This document shows, in pieces, positions 9,091 to 18,234 of a stretch of DNA of 64,000 bases (its first letter is position 1; each line of letters opens with the position of its first letter). The notes beneath the pieces are model-generated. The model was given only the letters and a program-made list of their open reading frames with translations. It was not told the origin of the DNA and did not search any database. Source of the stretch: MGML01 sp964493985 (lineage in GTDB: Bacteria > Chloroflexota > Dehalococcoidia > Dehalococcoidales > UBA2162); assembly GCA_964493985.1 (NCBI GenBank), contig CAZBQL010000001.1:12559-76558 (forward strand), in the 5' to 3' direction. Made by a program: the position numbers and the translations under genes.

Positions 9091-9212
9091 TTATCATCCT
9101 GGTGGGCTGTTTTCTGGTGCTCATTCCAGCACTTCTCATGAACATAGACCCCACACGCAGCACAATAATAAATATGTACTCTGGCGTCTGCTTTACAAAC
9201 CGGACATTTCAT
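9087..9212 (-). CDS. 41-residue zinc-finger microprotein coupled to ubiA
   Basis: A short gene on the minus strand with GGAGG six to seven bases before its ATG at 9212, ending TGA at 9087 and overlapping the ubiA-like start by four bases. The product begins MKCPVCKADARV and carries Cys3/Cys6, Cys17/Cys20, Cys28 and several His (13, 25, 32, 37). The CxxC-x10-CxxC-x4-H-x2-C pattern suggests one or two bound zinc ions in a treble-clef or cross-brace fold. It is too short to be an enzyme. It is more likely an accessory, adaptor or regulatory protein for the membrane prenyltransferase or the radical SAM enzyme. The ribosome site, overlap and Cys/His spacing together make it convincing. No named family recognised. 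Confidence 0.75.
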   Translation of the reverse strand: MKCPVCKADARVHIYYCAACGVYVHEKCWNEHQKTAHQDDK

Positions 9213-9364
9213 CAGCTAACCTCCAGAATCAATTTTTCTTAACTCCTCGTATTGTAACAGACTTTACTGTCGATATGAATATCTGCGGCAGGCGCATCGC
9301 CACAATTTTACCATATCTCTCCAGGTCCTGCACAAGTAGTGAGAAGATAGATCGACCATACAAA

Positions 9365-10792
9365 TTATATAGTATATTTTGCTGCCGTATTCCCCATTTT
9401 AGTACCTGCTTTCGTATCTATTGATTTTTCCCCGCTCAGCATTTCGGAAATATATCGTTTGCTCGCTTCGACACCCGGTTGATCGAGTGGGTTCAGGTCA
9501 TATAGTCCTGCGGTGAAAACGGTCTGCACTTCCAGCATGAACAGAAGCTGGCCAAAGGTAAACGCACTAATTTTCGGAAGAATCAGACTCATATTACTTC
9601 TGCCGGCTTCTGTCAGGGCAAGCCTGGTCGACTCCATTTCCATGTTTATCAGGTATTCAAGGCTGTGGTCCGCAAAATATAAATATTCACTTTCAGATGA
9701 TTTGGGTATTCTAATATTGCTGCCATGGTTTTCAACTTTAAGAAGAGTGATCATTTTATCGAAGGGTCCTTCTATATATAATTGAAGCTGGCTGTGCTGG
9801 TCCGTCACACCCAGGGCAGCGACCGGAGTCTGACCTGAATTCATCGTCTCTCCGGATAGAGTCATTTTCTTGCCCAGGCTTTCCGCCCATAGTTGTCGGA
9901 ACCAGAACGCCACCTGGTACAAAGCATCACTGTAAGGCATCATCACTGTAATGTTCAGTCCTTTTCGCGTATCGGCAAGGTAGTGAAGCGCTCCGGATAT
10001 ACAGGCCGGATTTTCCCGAAGATTGCCTGTCCGGGTCCTTTCATCCATAAACCTTGCCCCTGCAAGTAACTCGCTAATATCTATACCCATCATCACGGCA
10101 GGGAAGAGACCCACCGGACTGAACACGGAATAACGACCACCGACATTTTCCGGTATGGTCAGCAAAGGATATCTACTTTCCCGGGCAAGTTGGCATAAAC
10201 CGCTGTTTGTATCGCCTGTGGTAATTACCACATGTTCGTTGGCGGTCTTTTCGCCCAGTCTGTCTTCGAGTATTTTTCGCACGATCAGAAACTGGCTTAT
10301 CGTCTCTACCGTTTTACCCGACTTGCTTATTACATTGAACAAGGTTTTTTGCGGATGAATAAAATCGAGGACTGATTTCACGGTTAGAGGATCAACATTA
10401 TCAAGGAAGTGTATCCTTGGAACTCCACCTCTCTCCTCTAGAGTGAAAAGGTTATGGACGGGACTGCACAAAGCTCGAAAAAGAGCTTTTCCTCCCAGTG
10501 CCGAACCACCAATTCCGAGGACTATGAAATCATCAAATTTGTCCTTATATGCTCCAGCCATTCGGAGAACTTCGTCAGCAGTTGCGAAATTATATGGAAG
10601 CCGATAGAATCCGTACTCGCCGGAATCCCTTTTTTCCTCGATTCTTTCAGCTACGGCTTGAACAGCAGGGGAGATTTCTTCCAGCTCTTCATAAGTGATA
10701 CCTGTATGAGAACCGATAAATTCGGACATCATGCCGCCATAATCCAGCTTTATGGCATTGCCATCGGACTGCGAAGGGTCTCGGCTATGCAT
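9365..10792 (-). CDS. pgi: Glucose-6-phosphate isomerase
   Basis: Interconverts glucose-6-phosphate and fructose-6-phosphate. The protein is 475 residues, in the range of the shorter bacterial Pgi group. Visible marks are the sugar-phosphate-binding FIVLGIGGSALGGKAL, the SIS-type SKSGKTVET segment, the first signature NVGGRYSVFSPVG, the GETMNSGQTP region and the C-terminal LNPLDQPGVEASK that carries the catalytic lysine. It is the last gene of the gatB-secG-pgi run, 23 bases after secG. With the FBP aldolase/phosphatase and GAPDH encoded at 33.7-35.9 kb it completes the upper gluconeogenic steps. Confidence 0.95.
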   Translation of the reverse strand: MHSRDPSQSDGNAIKLDYGGMMSEFIGSHTGITYEELEEISPAVQAVAERIEEKRDSGEYGFYRLPYNFATADEVLRMAGAYKDKFDDFIVLGIGGSALGGKALFRALCSPVHNLFTLEERGGVPRIHFLDNVDPLTVKSVLDFIHPQKTLFNVISKSGKTVETISQFLIVRKILEDRLGEKTANEHVVITTGDTNSGLCQLARESRYPLLTIPENVGGRYSVFSPVGLFPAVMMGIDISELLAGARFMDERTRTGNLRENPACISGALHYLADTRKGLNITVMMPYSDALYQVAFWFRQLWAESLGKKMTLSGETMNSGQTPVAALGVTDQHSQLQLYIEGPFDKMITLLKVENHGSNIRIPKSSESEYLYFADHSLEYLINMEMESTRLALTEAGRSNMSLILPKISAFTFGQLLFMLEVQTVFTAGLYDLNPLDQPGVEASKRYISEMLSGEKSIDTKAGTKMGNTAAKYTI

Positions 10793-10815
10793 ATCCGTCC
10801 CTTTTCAGGTTACTC

Positions 10816-11031
10816 CTATGTGACCCTGAGGGCTACTATTGAGATGATGACGAATATAACTGCCAGGACTACGGTGAGTTGAAAAAGTGTTTTTTCAATT
10901 CCACGCCTGGTGCGATATACGCTGTCTGCCTGGCCAAAAATACCACCCAATCCACCACCCTTCACCTGGAGCATAATAGCCATGATAAGAGCAACGGAAA
11001 GTACTATCTGTGCAATATTCAGGTAATTCAA
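10816..11031 (-). CDS. secG: Preprotein translocase subunit SecG
   Basis: A 71-residue inner-membrane protein of the SecYEG channel. It has two transmembrane helices (about residues 4-22 and 49-68) separated by the conserved glycine-rich cytosolic loop GGGLGGIFGQADSVY, followed by TRRGIEK. Length and loop are typical. The start overlaps the end of gatB (ATGA-type overlap at 11028-11031), so it is translationally coupled to gatB. The pairing with a tRNA amidotransferase gene has no functional meaning that I know of. Confidence 0.95.
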   Translation of the reverse strand: MNYLNIAQIVLSVALIMAIMLQVKGGGLGGIFGQADSVYRTRRGIEKTLFQLTVVLAVIFVIISIVALRVT

Positions 11032-12509
11032 CTTATTAATTCCTCTAGCTTCTTCTTCATTAGTTCGTTAACCAGTTGAGGATTTGCCCTGCCCCTGGTC
11101 ACTTTCATTACCTGCCCGACAAGGAATTTTACCGCCGCTTCTTTACCTGCCCTGTAATCGGCGACCGCCTGCTCGTTCGCGGCTATTGCCTGTGAAATAG
11201 CTGCTTCAAGCTGGTCAGTATCACTTATCTGACCGCGGTCTCCCTTTTTAAGCAGAGTATCGGCATCCTTGCCGGTATTATACATCTCTTCCAGCATAGA
11301 TTTTGCAGTTGCTGCTGAGATCTTTCCCTCTGAATTTAACTCCGTCAAGCTTACCAGGTTGGCGGCACTCACTTTTTCTCTAAATCCGGTAATATCTATG
11401 CTATTAGCATTCATTATACGACTGACTTCACCCAAAATCCAGTTACTGCCGACTTTTGCTCTCTCCGGTACTGACATTCCGCCGCGACCACCGGCTTCTA
11501 TGAACTCCTCCTCATAATCAGCCATCTCCCTGGAACCGGTCAATAGATCGGCATCGTAAAGCGTCAATTCGTATTCATCCATAAAACGGGCACGTCTTGC
11601 ATCAGGAAGTTCCGGAAGTTTCATCCTGATAGCTTCCACTTTATCTGCGGTCAGTATCATCGGCGGCAGGTCCGGCTCGGGGAAGTAACGGTAATCATGA
11701 GCGTATTCCTTGCTACGCTGGGAAACGGTTACACCCCTTTCTTCGACCCAGCCCCGGGTCTCCTGGACAAGCCTTTCGCCTTTTTCAACAGCCTTTCTCT
11801 GCCGTTTTTCCTCGTATCCCATGGCCATGTACACAGCCCTGAAACTGTTCAGGTTCTTTACTTCCACCTTCGGACCAAGTTCTTCGGCACCTACAGGCCG
11901 GATGCTGATGTTGGCATCGCATCTGAAGCTGCCTTCTTCCATGTTCCCGGTAGAAACGCCGATGTAGCGTAGTATTGTCCGGAGCTTTATGAGATACTGG
12001 CGAGCTTCCTCAGGTGAACGTAAATCCGGTTCGCTAACGATTTCCATCAGAGGTACTCCGGAACGGTTGATATCCACAAGGCTGTAATCTTCTCCGTTCG
12101 GGACTGAGCGATGCAACAATTTAGACGTATCTTCTTCGAGGTGAATATGGTTTATCCCGATTTCCCTTGTGACTCCGTCTACCTCTATCGACAGCCAGCC
12201 ACTGCCGCTTATCGGTGAACCACTCTGGGAAATCTGGTAGCCTTTTACAAGGTCTGGATAAGGATAGTTCTTTCGGTCGAATCTGGTAAATTCGGAAACA
12301 GGGCAGTTCAGGGCAAGAGCTGTCATAATCGTGTAATCCACTGCCTGGCTGTTAATGACCGGAAGAACTCCCGGCATTCCCATGCAAACAGGGCAGACAT
12401 GAGAATTGGGAGGAGCGTCCGCATACTCCGCACTGCAGCGGCAGAACATCTTGCTTTTAGTCAGAAGCTGGGCATGAACTTCCAGCCCGATAATTGTTTC
12501 ATAGTCCAT
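11028..12509 (-). CDS. gatB: Asp/Glu-tRNA amidotransferase subunit B
   Basis: Subunit of GatCAB, which amidates misacylated Glu-tRNA(Gln) and Asp-tRNA(Asn). The catalytic cradle domain has the expected IGLEVHAQLLTKSKMFCRC with zinc-binding cysteines, VCMGMPGVLPV and YPDLVKGYQISQ. The C-terminal half holds the helical and YqeY-like tRNA-binding domains, ending with the basic GRANPQLVNELMKKKLEEL. I place the start at the ATG at 12509 (MDYETIIGLEVH), the family N-terminus with AGG about ten bases ahead. An ATG at 12530 would add seven residues but has no ribosome site. gatA and gatC are not in the window. Confidence 0.95.
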   Translation of the reverse strand: MDYETIIGLEVHAQLLTKSKMFCRCSAEYADAPPNSHVCPVCMGMPGVLPVINSQAVDYTIMTALALNCPVSEFTRFDRKNYPYPDLVKGYQISQSGSPISGSGWLSIEVDGVTREIGINHIHLEEDTSKLLHRSVPNGEDYSLVDINRSGVPLMEIVSEPDLRSPEEARQYLIKLRTILRYIGVSTGNMEEGSFRCDANISIRPVGAEELGPKVEVKNLNSFRAVYMAMGYEEKRQRKAVEKGERLVQETRGWVEERGVTVSQRSKEYAHDYRYFPEPDLPPMILTADKVEAIRMKLPELPDARRARFMDEYELTLYDADLLTGSREMADYEEEFIEAGGRGGMSVPERAKVGSNWILGEVSRIMNANSIDITGFREKVSAANLVSLTELNSEGKISAATAKSMLEEMYNTGKDADTLLKKGDRGQISDTDQLEAAISQAIAANEQAVADYRAGKEAAVKFLVGQVMKVTRGRANPQLVNELMKKKLEELIS

Positions 12510-12569
12510 CAAATTCGTACCTGAAACCATTTCAGTATAACAATAATAATACTGGCTGACAAGGAATTA

Positions 12570-12578
12570 TGATATAAT
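12570..12578 (+). promoter_or_regulatory. Extended -10 promoter for tRNA-Ala
   Basis: TGATATAAT at 12570-12578 is a perfect TATAAT preceded by a TG dinucleotide with one intervening base. It lies 15 bases before the mature tRNA-Ala 5' end. No good -35 is visible, as is common for extended -10 promoters. It is divergent from gatB. Confidence 0.5.
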
Positions 12579-12593
12579 CTCATGTGTAGGTGT

Positions 12594-12666
12594 GGGGCTG
12601 TAGCTCATCCGGGAGAGCGTCGCGTTCGCAATGCGAAGGTAAGGGGTTCGAGTCCCCTCAGCTCCA
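12594..12666 (+). tRNA. tRNA-Ala(CGC)
   Basis: Acceptor strand GGGGCTG (12594-12600) pairs with CAGCTCC (12659-12665) with one G-U pair; discriminator A at 12666. D arm GCTC...GAGC, anticodon stem TCGCG/TGCGA with loop TTCGCAA and anticodon CGC, and T arm AGGGG-TTCGAGT-CCCCT all fold. CCA is not encoded. A toxin-antitoxin pair begins about 90-140 bases downstream. Confidence 0.95.
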
Positions 12667-12756
12667 TTTTCGTGCTATTTTAGTGCTACTTTTACTTTAC
12701 AAAGCAGCATTTGTCGTTCTATCAGGTAGATTTCTTCGGATGGTTGTTTTGCATGG

Positions 12757-12785
12757 TTGCACGGTAAGCGTGTATGTAATATAAT
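12757..12785 (+). promoter_or_regulatory. sigma70-type promoter for higBA
   Basis: TTGCAC at 12757-12762 and TATAAT at 12780-12785 are separated by exactly 17 bases, predicting a start near 12792, only about 12 bases before the higB ATG. A perfect 10-bp palindrome, TATGATCATA (12803-12812), spans the start codon and could be where the antitoxin binds to repress its own operon. The promoter is well supported; the operator role is inferred. Confidence 0.6.
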
Positions 12786-12803
12786 GGCCTCCAGTGAAAT
12801 AGT

Positions 12804-13094
12804 ATGATCATATCGTTTGGAGATGATGCTACCGCCGCTCTCTACCATGGGAATGATGTTCGTCGTATTCGACGATTTCCTCCAGGCATAATAAACGTAG
12901 CTCTTCGTAAACTCGATATGCTTGACGCAGCTTATCGCTTAAATGATTTGCGTGAGTCACCAGGGAACCGGTTAGAATTACTGAAGGGAGACCTCGCAGG
13001 TTATTATAGTATTCGAGTTAACGATCAATGGCGAATTATCTTTCGGTGGGTAGAGAATAATGCCCGCGACGCATCTCTTAGAGACTATCATTGA
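12804..13094 (+). CDS. higB: HigB-type toxin (RelE/ParE superfamily)
   Basis: A 96-residue ribosome-dependent mRNA interferase of the 'plasmid maintenance system killer' family. It matches along its whole length: MIISFGDDATAALYHG start, middle LDMLDAAYRLNDLRESPGNR, LELLKGDLAGYYSIRVNDQWRI and terminal DYH. The toxin precedes the antitoxin, as is usual for higBA. There is no strong ribosome site, consistent with low toxin output from a very short leader. It sits directly after tRNA-Ala, a common place for acquired modules. Confidence 0.92.
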   Translation: MIISFGDDATAALYHGNDVRRIRRFPPGIINVALRKLDMLDAAYRLNDLRESPGNRLELLKGDLAGYYSIRVNDQWRIIFRWVENNARDASLRDYH

Positions 13095-13107
13095 GTGAGG
13101 AAAGAAA

Positions 13108-13395
13108 ATGTTACCAGAAAATCGAATCGCGACACATCCTGGAGAAATACTAAAAGCGGAGTTTCTTGACCCCCTCGGAGTTACCCAGGTAGCGCTTGCT
13201 CAACATATTGGAATACCCTTGCAAAGGATTAATGAGATAATTCGAGGCAAACGGGGTATTACGCCGGAGACAGCATGGCTGCTTTCCCAAGCGCTCGGTA
13301 CGACACCTCAGTTTTGGATGAATCTACAAGACGCGTATGAATTAACGAGCAAACGCCCAAAGCGAACAGTCGAGCGTTTAATTCAAGCGGCGTAA
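13108..13395 (+). CDS. higA: HigA-type antitoxin (XRE-family helix-turn-helix)
   Basis: A 95-residue antitoxin that neutralises HigB and represses the operon. The N-terminal RIATHPGEILKAEFLDPLGVTQ is the HigA signature. The helix-turn-helix covers about residues 25-58 (VALAQHIGIPLQRINEIIRGKRGIT), followed by the typical ETAWLLSQALGTTPQFWMNLQ. AGGAAAG six or so bases before the ATG is a much stronger ribosome site than that of higB, so the antitoxin should be made in excess. The gap to higB is 13 bases. Confidence 0.94.
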   Translation: MLPENRIATHPGEILKAEFLDPLGVTQVALAQHIGIPLQRINEIIRGKRGITPETAWLLSQALGTTPQFWMNLQDAYELTSKRPKRTVERLIQAA

Positions 13396-13662
13396 GCGAG
13401 GAATAAGCCATTTCTCGCAGACGAAAGCCCGGGATGTTCCGGATGGATCGACTTGCGGACTCAACCTTTATGGTGATTGTGAGTCATATACTCAGGTTGA
13501 AGACCAAACTAAACTCCTTGCCAGTACTACCTATTGACACCTCAGTTCCACTGGACTTTACGATAGGCAGAATTATTTGAGCAGATATTATTTTCGTCTT
13601 AAACCAGGACACACTCCATTTCAGCAGGAATGGTTTATATTTCCCCATGACGATAGTAGAAT

Positions 13663-16600
13663 ATGGTCATGGAGAAAGATCTGAGCGTCCTGTCTCTTTT
13701 CCACCCGAACATAGCCCGGTGGTTCCTTGAAAAGGTTGGACAACCGACCGAAGTACAGGAAGAAAGCTGGCAGCACATTTCGGATGGCGAACACGTCCTT
13801 ATTACAGCGCCGACCGGAAGCGGCAAGACACTGGCTGCTTTTCTCTGGGCGATTAACCAGCTTTTAACCGGACAGTTTCCCACAGGGCACACGAGCATAC
13901 TATATATCTCCCCCTTGAAAGCGTTGAACAATGACGTTCAGCGAAATCTGCTTGATCCTCTTAAAGAAGTCAGAGAAACCTTCAATAAATCAGGGAAGGA
14001 TTTTCCGGAAATACGCGTGTTGACCCGTAGCGGTGATACGCCCCAGGCCGAACGGCACCGGATGCAGCGCCATCCACCGGAAATTCTCATTACTACACCG
14101 GAGAGTCTCAATCTGATGCTCAGTTCAGCCGGAGGCCGGTCTATCCTGACGGGACTCAGGACAGTAATTCTTGATGAAGTCCACGGCGTGTTCGGAAACA
14201 AGCGTGGAGTGCATCTGATGACAGCAGTAGAGCGTCTCATTTTATTGTCCGGGGAGTTCCAGCGTATCTCCCTGTCGGCAACCATTCGCCCTCTGGAAAC
14301 CGTTGCTGAATTCGTCGGGGGATTCACGGTCGAAGGAGATGAACATTCTCCTGTTTACAGACCACGGTCCGTCTCGATCGTTCACTCCGATACAACAAAG
14401 CAGTATGACATCTCAGTACGGTCTGCCGAAAAAATAGAAGAACAGGATTCAATCTGGGATGCTCTGACCATATCGTTCAAAGAAATTATCCGAAGAAACG
14501 ACTCCACGCTGTTTTTTGCCAACAACAGGAGGTTGTGTGAAAGACTGGCGCTTAGACTCAATGATGGTGAAGAATCTCCCGTAGCCTACGTGCATCATGG
14601 TTCGCTTTCCCGTGAGGTACGCACCGAAGTTGAGCGTAAGCTGAGAGAAGGCGAACTACGCGCGGTCGTAGCTACCAATTCTCTGGAACTGGGTATCGAT
14701 ATCGGTTCATTGACTGAAGTCATACTGATTCAGTCCCCTCCATCGGTATCATCGGCAATACAGCGTGTCGGTCGGGCCGGACACCAGGTAGGGGAAATCT
14801 GTCGAGGAGAGATATTCCCCACCCATTCGCAGGACCTCCTGGAAGCGGCAGTACTGGCTTCCGCCATTACGGAACATGACATGGAGAGCACCCAGCCTGT
14901 CCTGTGCCCTCTCGATGTACTGGCGCAAATTATTATCTCCATGACGGGCGTTGAGAAATGGGATATCGACAGACTTTACACACAAATAACCGCCAGCTAT
15001 CCCTACCGGTATTTGAAAAGAGAGCAGTTTGACCTGGTACTGAACATGCTGGCCGGACGATACGCCGAAGCTCGGGTCCGCGAGTTAAAGCAACGTGTTT
15101 CAATCGATCGACTGGATAACACGGTTGTTGCCGTTAAAGGAGCACTGCTCGCGCTGTATACGTCGGGTGGGATGATACCCGATCGCGGTTATTTCCACCT
15201 CCGCCACCAGGAAACCGGTTCTCTTATCGGAGAGCTTGATGAGGAATTCGTCTGGGAAGCCACTATCGGTCAGACGTTTGCCCTGGGGTCGCAGAACTGG
15301 AAAATAGAGCGCGTTACCCATAATGATGTCTTCGTGAGTCCCGGAAATCCCAGGATAATGGCGGCGCCCTTCTGGATTGGGGAGGAGAACTACCGTGACT
15401 TCCACTTCTCGGATCGTATCGGACGGTTCCTGGAAATCGCCAACGACAGCCTGGATGACGCCGACTTTCCCGAAACGCTGCAAAAAAAATATCACATGGA
15501 TGTTAATGCATCCGAGCAACTGGCTGACTTTCTAAATTTCCAGAAAGAAATGACCGGCTGCGATCTTCCTCACCGGCATCATATCGTTGTGGAGTACGTC
15601 AGCACTGGACCGGGAGAAGTGCCGGGGAACCAGCTTGTATTGCACACAACCTGGGGCGGTCGGGTCAACCGTCCGTTCGCCATGGCGTTGGACGCTGCCT
15701 GGGAAGAGAGTTATGGACAAAGACTTGAAATATATACCGGCAATGATTGCATTGTCATACAGTTACCGCACGATGTCGAAGCCGATGAGGTACTTTCTCT
15801 GGTTACGAGCGCAACCGTTGAAAAACTCCTCCGAAAGCGGTTGGAAGGCTCCGGATTCTTCGGAGCCAGGTTCCGTGAGTGTGCCGGTCGTTCGTTACTC
15901 CTGACCCGTAATAAAATCGGCCAGAGAATGCCACTCTGGATGAACCGTATGCGTTCACAGAAACTTCTTGCTTCCGTCATGCAGTATGAAGACTTTCCCA
16001 TTCTTCTGGAAGCGTGGCGTACGTGCCTGCAGGATGAATTTGATATGGAAAGCATGAAACAGGTGCTGACCGAACTTGAAACGGGAAAAATCAAATGGTC
16101 GGTGACTCATACCGGCTATCCCAGTCCGATGGCACAGAGTCTTTCCTGGCGGCAGACTACTGAGTACCTTTACAGAACTGATGAGTTGAAAACAGATTCT
16201 ACTTCCAGGCTACGCAGCGACCTTTTAAATCACGTGGTGTTTACACCCGGAATCCGTCCTCCTGTCGACCGGGAGATGGTGGAGCAGTTCGAACTGAAAC
16301 AGCAACGGCTCTCTCCCGGCTATTCGCCGGAGACACCGCGAGAACTGGTAGACTGGGTCAAAGAACGACTACTGGTACCGGTAGCTGAGTGGGAGCGCCT
16401 GTTACAGGCTATGAAAACCGACCATAAAACCGATATAAAAAAGTTACAGGAATCGCTTACAGAAAGACTGGCCTTGATAAATCCGCCGGCGGCATCGGAA
16501 CAACTGGTAGTGGCACTGGAAACACTTCCTCGAATTACTCAAGCTTTCTACGGAGAACAGGACATTGCTATTGAATCACTGACAGGTCCTCAGAGTATAT

Positions 16601-18174
16601 CGTACGACAGAGAGGATACTTCTTCAATTTTAGCCGAAGACAGTGATGAAATAATGACCGAAGTGCTTGTGGAATGGCTCCGGTATTACGGTCCGGTAAC
16701 GTACGACTTTATTCAGACCGCACTCGGCATCGAGAAACAGCGCCTGTCTCTGGTGCTGGAAGACATCATCGACTCTCAGAAGGTAATCATGGGGTCGCTG
16801 GTAAAGGAAAGCACGGATGAATATATCTGTGACAGTGAGAATTTTGAAATACTTCTCAGACTGGCACGGGCAAGCGCCATACCTGTCTTCGAGCCGTTGG
16901 ATATAGAGTGGTTACCCCTTTTCCTGGCGCAGCATCAGGGATTGACCGATACCGAGGATGAACTGGCATTCTTTATCGAAGAATTATTCAGGCGCATCGA
17001 ACAGTTACTCTGTCTGCCGCTACCGGCAGCACTCTGGGAATCGGAGGTTCTGCCTGCCAGGCTCCACCAGTACTCTACTTCTTGGCTGGACAGTGCCGTG
17101 GGAGAAAGCAATCTTCGCTGGATAGGCAGTGAGAAACAACGAATATCTTTTTGCTTTGAGTCTGATCTGGACCTGATGCAGGAAAATGATGCTAATGAAA
17201 TAGATACAGAAGGACCTCTCAGCGATGATGGTGAACTTATCGACGTGTTCCCCGGTAAGCTGGGTAAATATGATTTTTCCACCCTGCTCACCCAGTCCGG
17301 GTACCGGCCAGGCAAGCTTTCAGACTGTCTCTGGGATGCGGTGTGGCGGGGAAAGGTTACCAACGACACTGTCACCGCACTCCGTCGCGGAATAATGAAC
17401 CGCTTTAAACCACCTGAGGTTAGCGTACCAACAACAGGCAGACGTTTTCGCAGGAGGCGGACTACAGGCGGTCGACGTGGTTTCACACGCTGGAAGAATA
17501 CCCTACCGTATGTCGGCAACTGGTTCCTGCTTCCCGATCCCGAACCGGATGAAGACCTGCTTGAGGCAGAAGAGCGGATAAAAGACCGGGTGAGACTTCT
17601 GCTTGACCGATACGGTATTCTCTTCAGGGAACTCCTGGAAAGAGAGCTGCCTGCTTTCCAGTGGAGAAACGTTTTCCGTGCCCTGCGGTTGATGGAACTG
17701 TCCGGAGAAGTACTGGCGGGGTATTTCTTCCATGGTATTCCCGGGCTCCAGTTCATCTCACACCAGGCTTTTCGCCGTCTGCAGCGAAAACTGCCTGGGG
17801 ACGCCGTATACTGGATAAATGCCGCAGACCCGGCATCACTGTGCGGGACCAAGCTTGACTCGATAAAAGGCACCTTACCGAAACGAGTTACCGGTACTCA
17901 CCTTGTCTATTACGGTACCAGGCTGGTAGCAGTATCCAGGCGGAACGGACGTGACCTGATATTTAACGTTTCTCCAGACGATCCTCACCTGCCTGAATAC
18001 CTCGGTTTTCTGCGTCATATGTTGACCCGGCAATTTCAGCCAGTTCGCCAGATAACTATCGACACGATCAATGACGAGAAAGCAACAGGCAGTCCTTACC
18101 TGGATGTGCTCCGGACTTTTTTCGACGTCCAGCGCGACTACAAGAACGTTACTCTCTACCGAAAATCAGGCTGA
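13663..18174 (+). CDS. lhr: Large Lhr-type DEAD/DEAH helicase
   Basis: ATP-dependent 3'-5' helicase of superfamily 2 linked to DNA repair. At 1503 residues it is a full-length Lhr like the E. coli protein (about 1,540) rather than the shorter Lhr-core form. Visible motifs: Walker A APTGSGKT (49-56), DEVH (171-174), SAT, and the helicase C-terminal QRVGRAGHQ. The Lhr-core winged helix and beta-bundle follow. The C-terminal 600 residues carry a run of winged-helix units (around GPVTYDFIQTALGIEKQRLS and RYGILFRELLERELPAFQWR). In known full-length Lhr proteins this half has DNA-glycosylase-like character. Start codons at 13663 and 13669 both lack a clear ribosome site. A TTGACA at 13534 may be part of its promoter. 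Confidence 0.93.
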   Translation: MVMEKDLSVLSLFHPNIARWFLEKVGQPTEVQEESWQHISDGEHVLITAPTGSGKTLAAFLWAINQLLTGQFPTGHTSILYISPLKALNNDVQRNLLDPLKEVRETFNKSGKDFPEIRVLTRSGDTPQAERHRMQRHPPEILITTPESLNLMLSSAGGRSILTGLRTVILDEVHGVFGNKRGVHLMTAVERLILLSGEFQRISLSATIRPLETVAEFVGGFTVEGDEHSPVYRPRSVSIVHSDTTKQYDISVRSAEKIEEQDSIWDALTISFKEIIRRNDSTLFFANNRRLCERLALRLNDGEESPVAYVHHGSLSREVRTEVERKLREGELRAVVATNSLELGIDIGSLTEVILIQSPPSVSSAIQRVGRAGHQVGEICRGEIFPTHSQDLLEAAVLASAITEHDMESTQPVLCPLDVLAQIIISMTGVEKWDIDRLYTQITASYPYRYLKREQFDLVLNMLAGRYAEARVRELKQRVSIDRLDNTVVAVKGALLALYTSGGMIPDRGYFHLRHQETGSLIGELDEEFVWEATIGQTFALGSQNWKIERVTHNDVFVSPGNPRIMAAPFWIGEENYRDFHFSDRIGRFLEIANDSLDDADFPETLQKKYHMDVNASEQLADFLNFQKEMTGCDLPHRHHIVVEYVSTGPGEVPGNQLVLHTTWGGRVNRPFAMALDAAWEESYGQRLEIYTGNDCIVIQLPHDVEADEVLSLVTSATVEKLLRKRLEGSGFFGARFRECAGRSLLLTRNKIGQRMPLWMNRMRSQKLLASVMQYEDFPILLEAWRTCLQDEFDMESMKQVLTELETGKIKWSVTHTGYPSPMAQSLSWRQTTEYLYRTDELKTDSTSRLRSDLLNHVVFTPGIRPPVDREMVEQFELKQQRLSPGYSPETPRELVDWVKERLLVPVAEWERLLQAMKTDHKTDIKKLQESLTERLALINPPAASEQLVVALETLPRITQAFYGEQDIAIESLTGPQSISYDREDTSSILAEDSDEIMTEVLVEWLRYYGPVTYDFIQTALGIEKQRLSLVLEDIIDSQKVIMGSLVKESTDEYICDSENFEILLRLARASAIPVFEPLDIEWLPLFLAQHQGLTDTEDELAFFIEELFRRIEQLLCLPLPAALWESEVLPARLHQYSTSWLDSAVGESNLRWIGSEKQRISFCFESDLDLMQENDANEIDTEGPLSDDGELIDVFPGKLGKYDFSTLLTQSGYRPGKLSDCLWDAVWRGKVTNDTVTALRRGIMNRFKPPEVSVPTTGRRFRRRRTTGGRRGFTRWKNTLPYVGNWFLLPDPEPDEDLLEAEERIKDRVRLLLDRYGILFRELLERELPAFQWRNVFRALRLMELSGEVLAGYFFHGIPGLQFISHQAFRRLQRKLPGDAVYWINAADPASLCGTKLDSIKGTLPKRVTGTHLVYYGTRLVAVSRRNGRDLIFNVSPDDPHLPEYLGFLRHMLTRQFQPVRQITIDTINDEKATGSPYLDVLRTFFDVQRDYKNVTLYRKSG

Positions 18175-18234
18175 ATACGGTCAACTCAGCTCCACGAGGT
18201 ATTGTGTTTCATTCATTACATAATACTGGCTAGT

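Noticed and set aside
16935..17873. 312-codon minus-strand frame inside lhr
   Set aside because: It lies opposite a conserved helicase and is a Ser/Arg-rich shadow with no motif or ribosome site.
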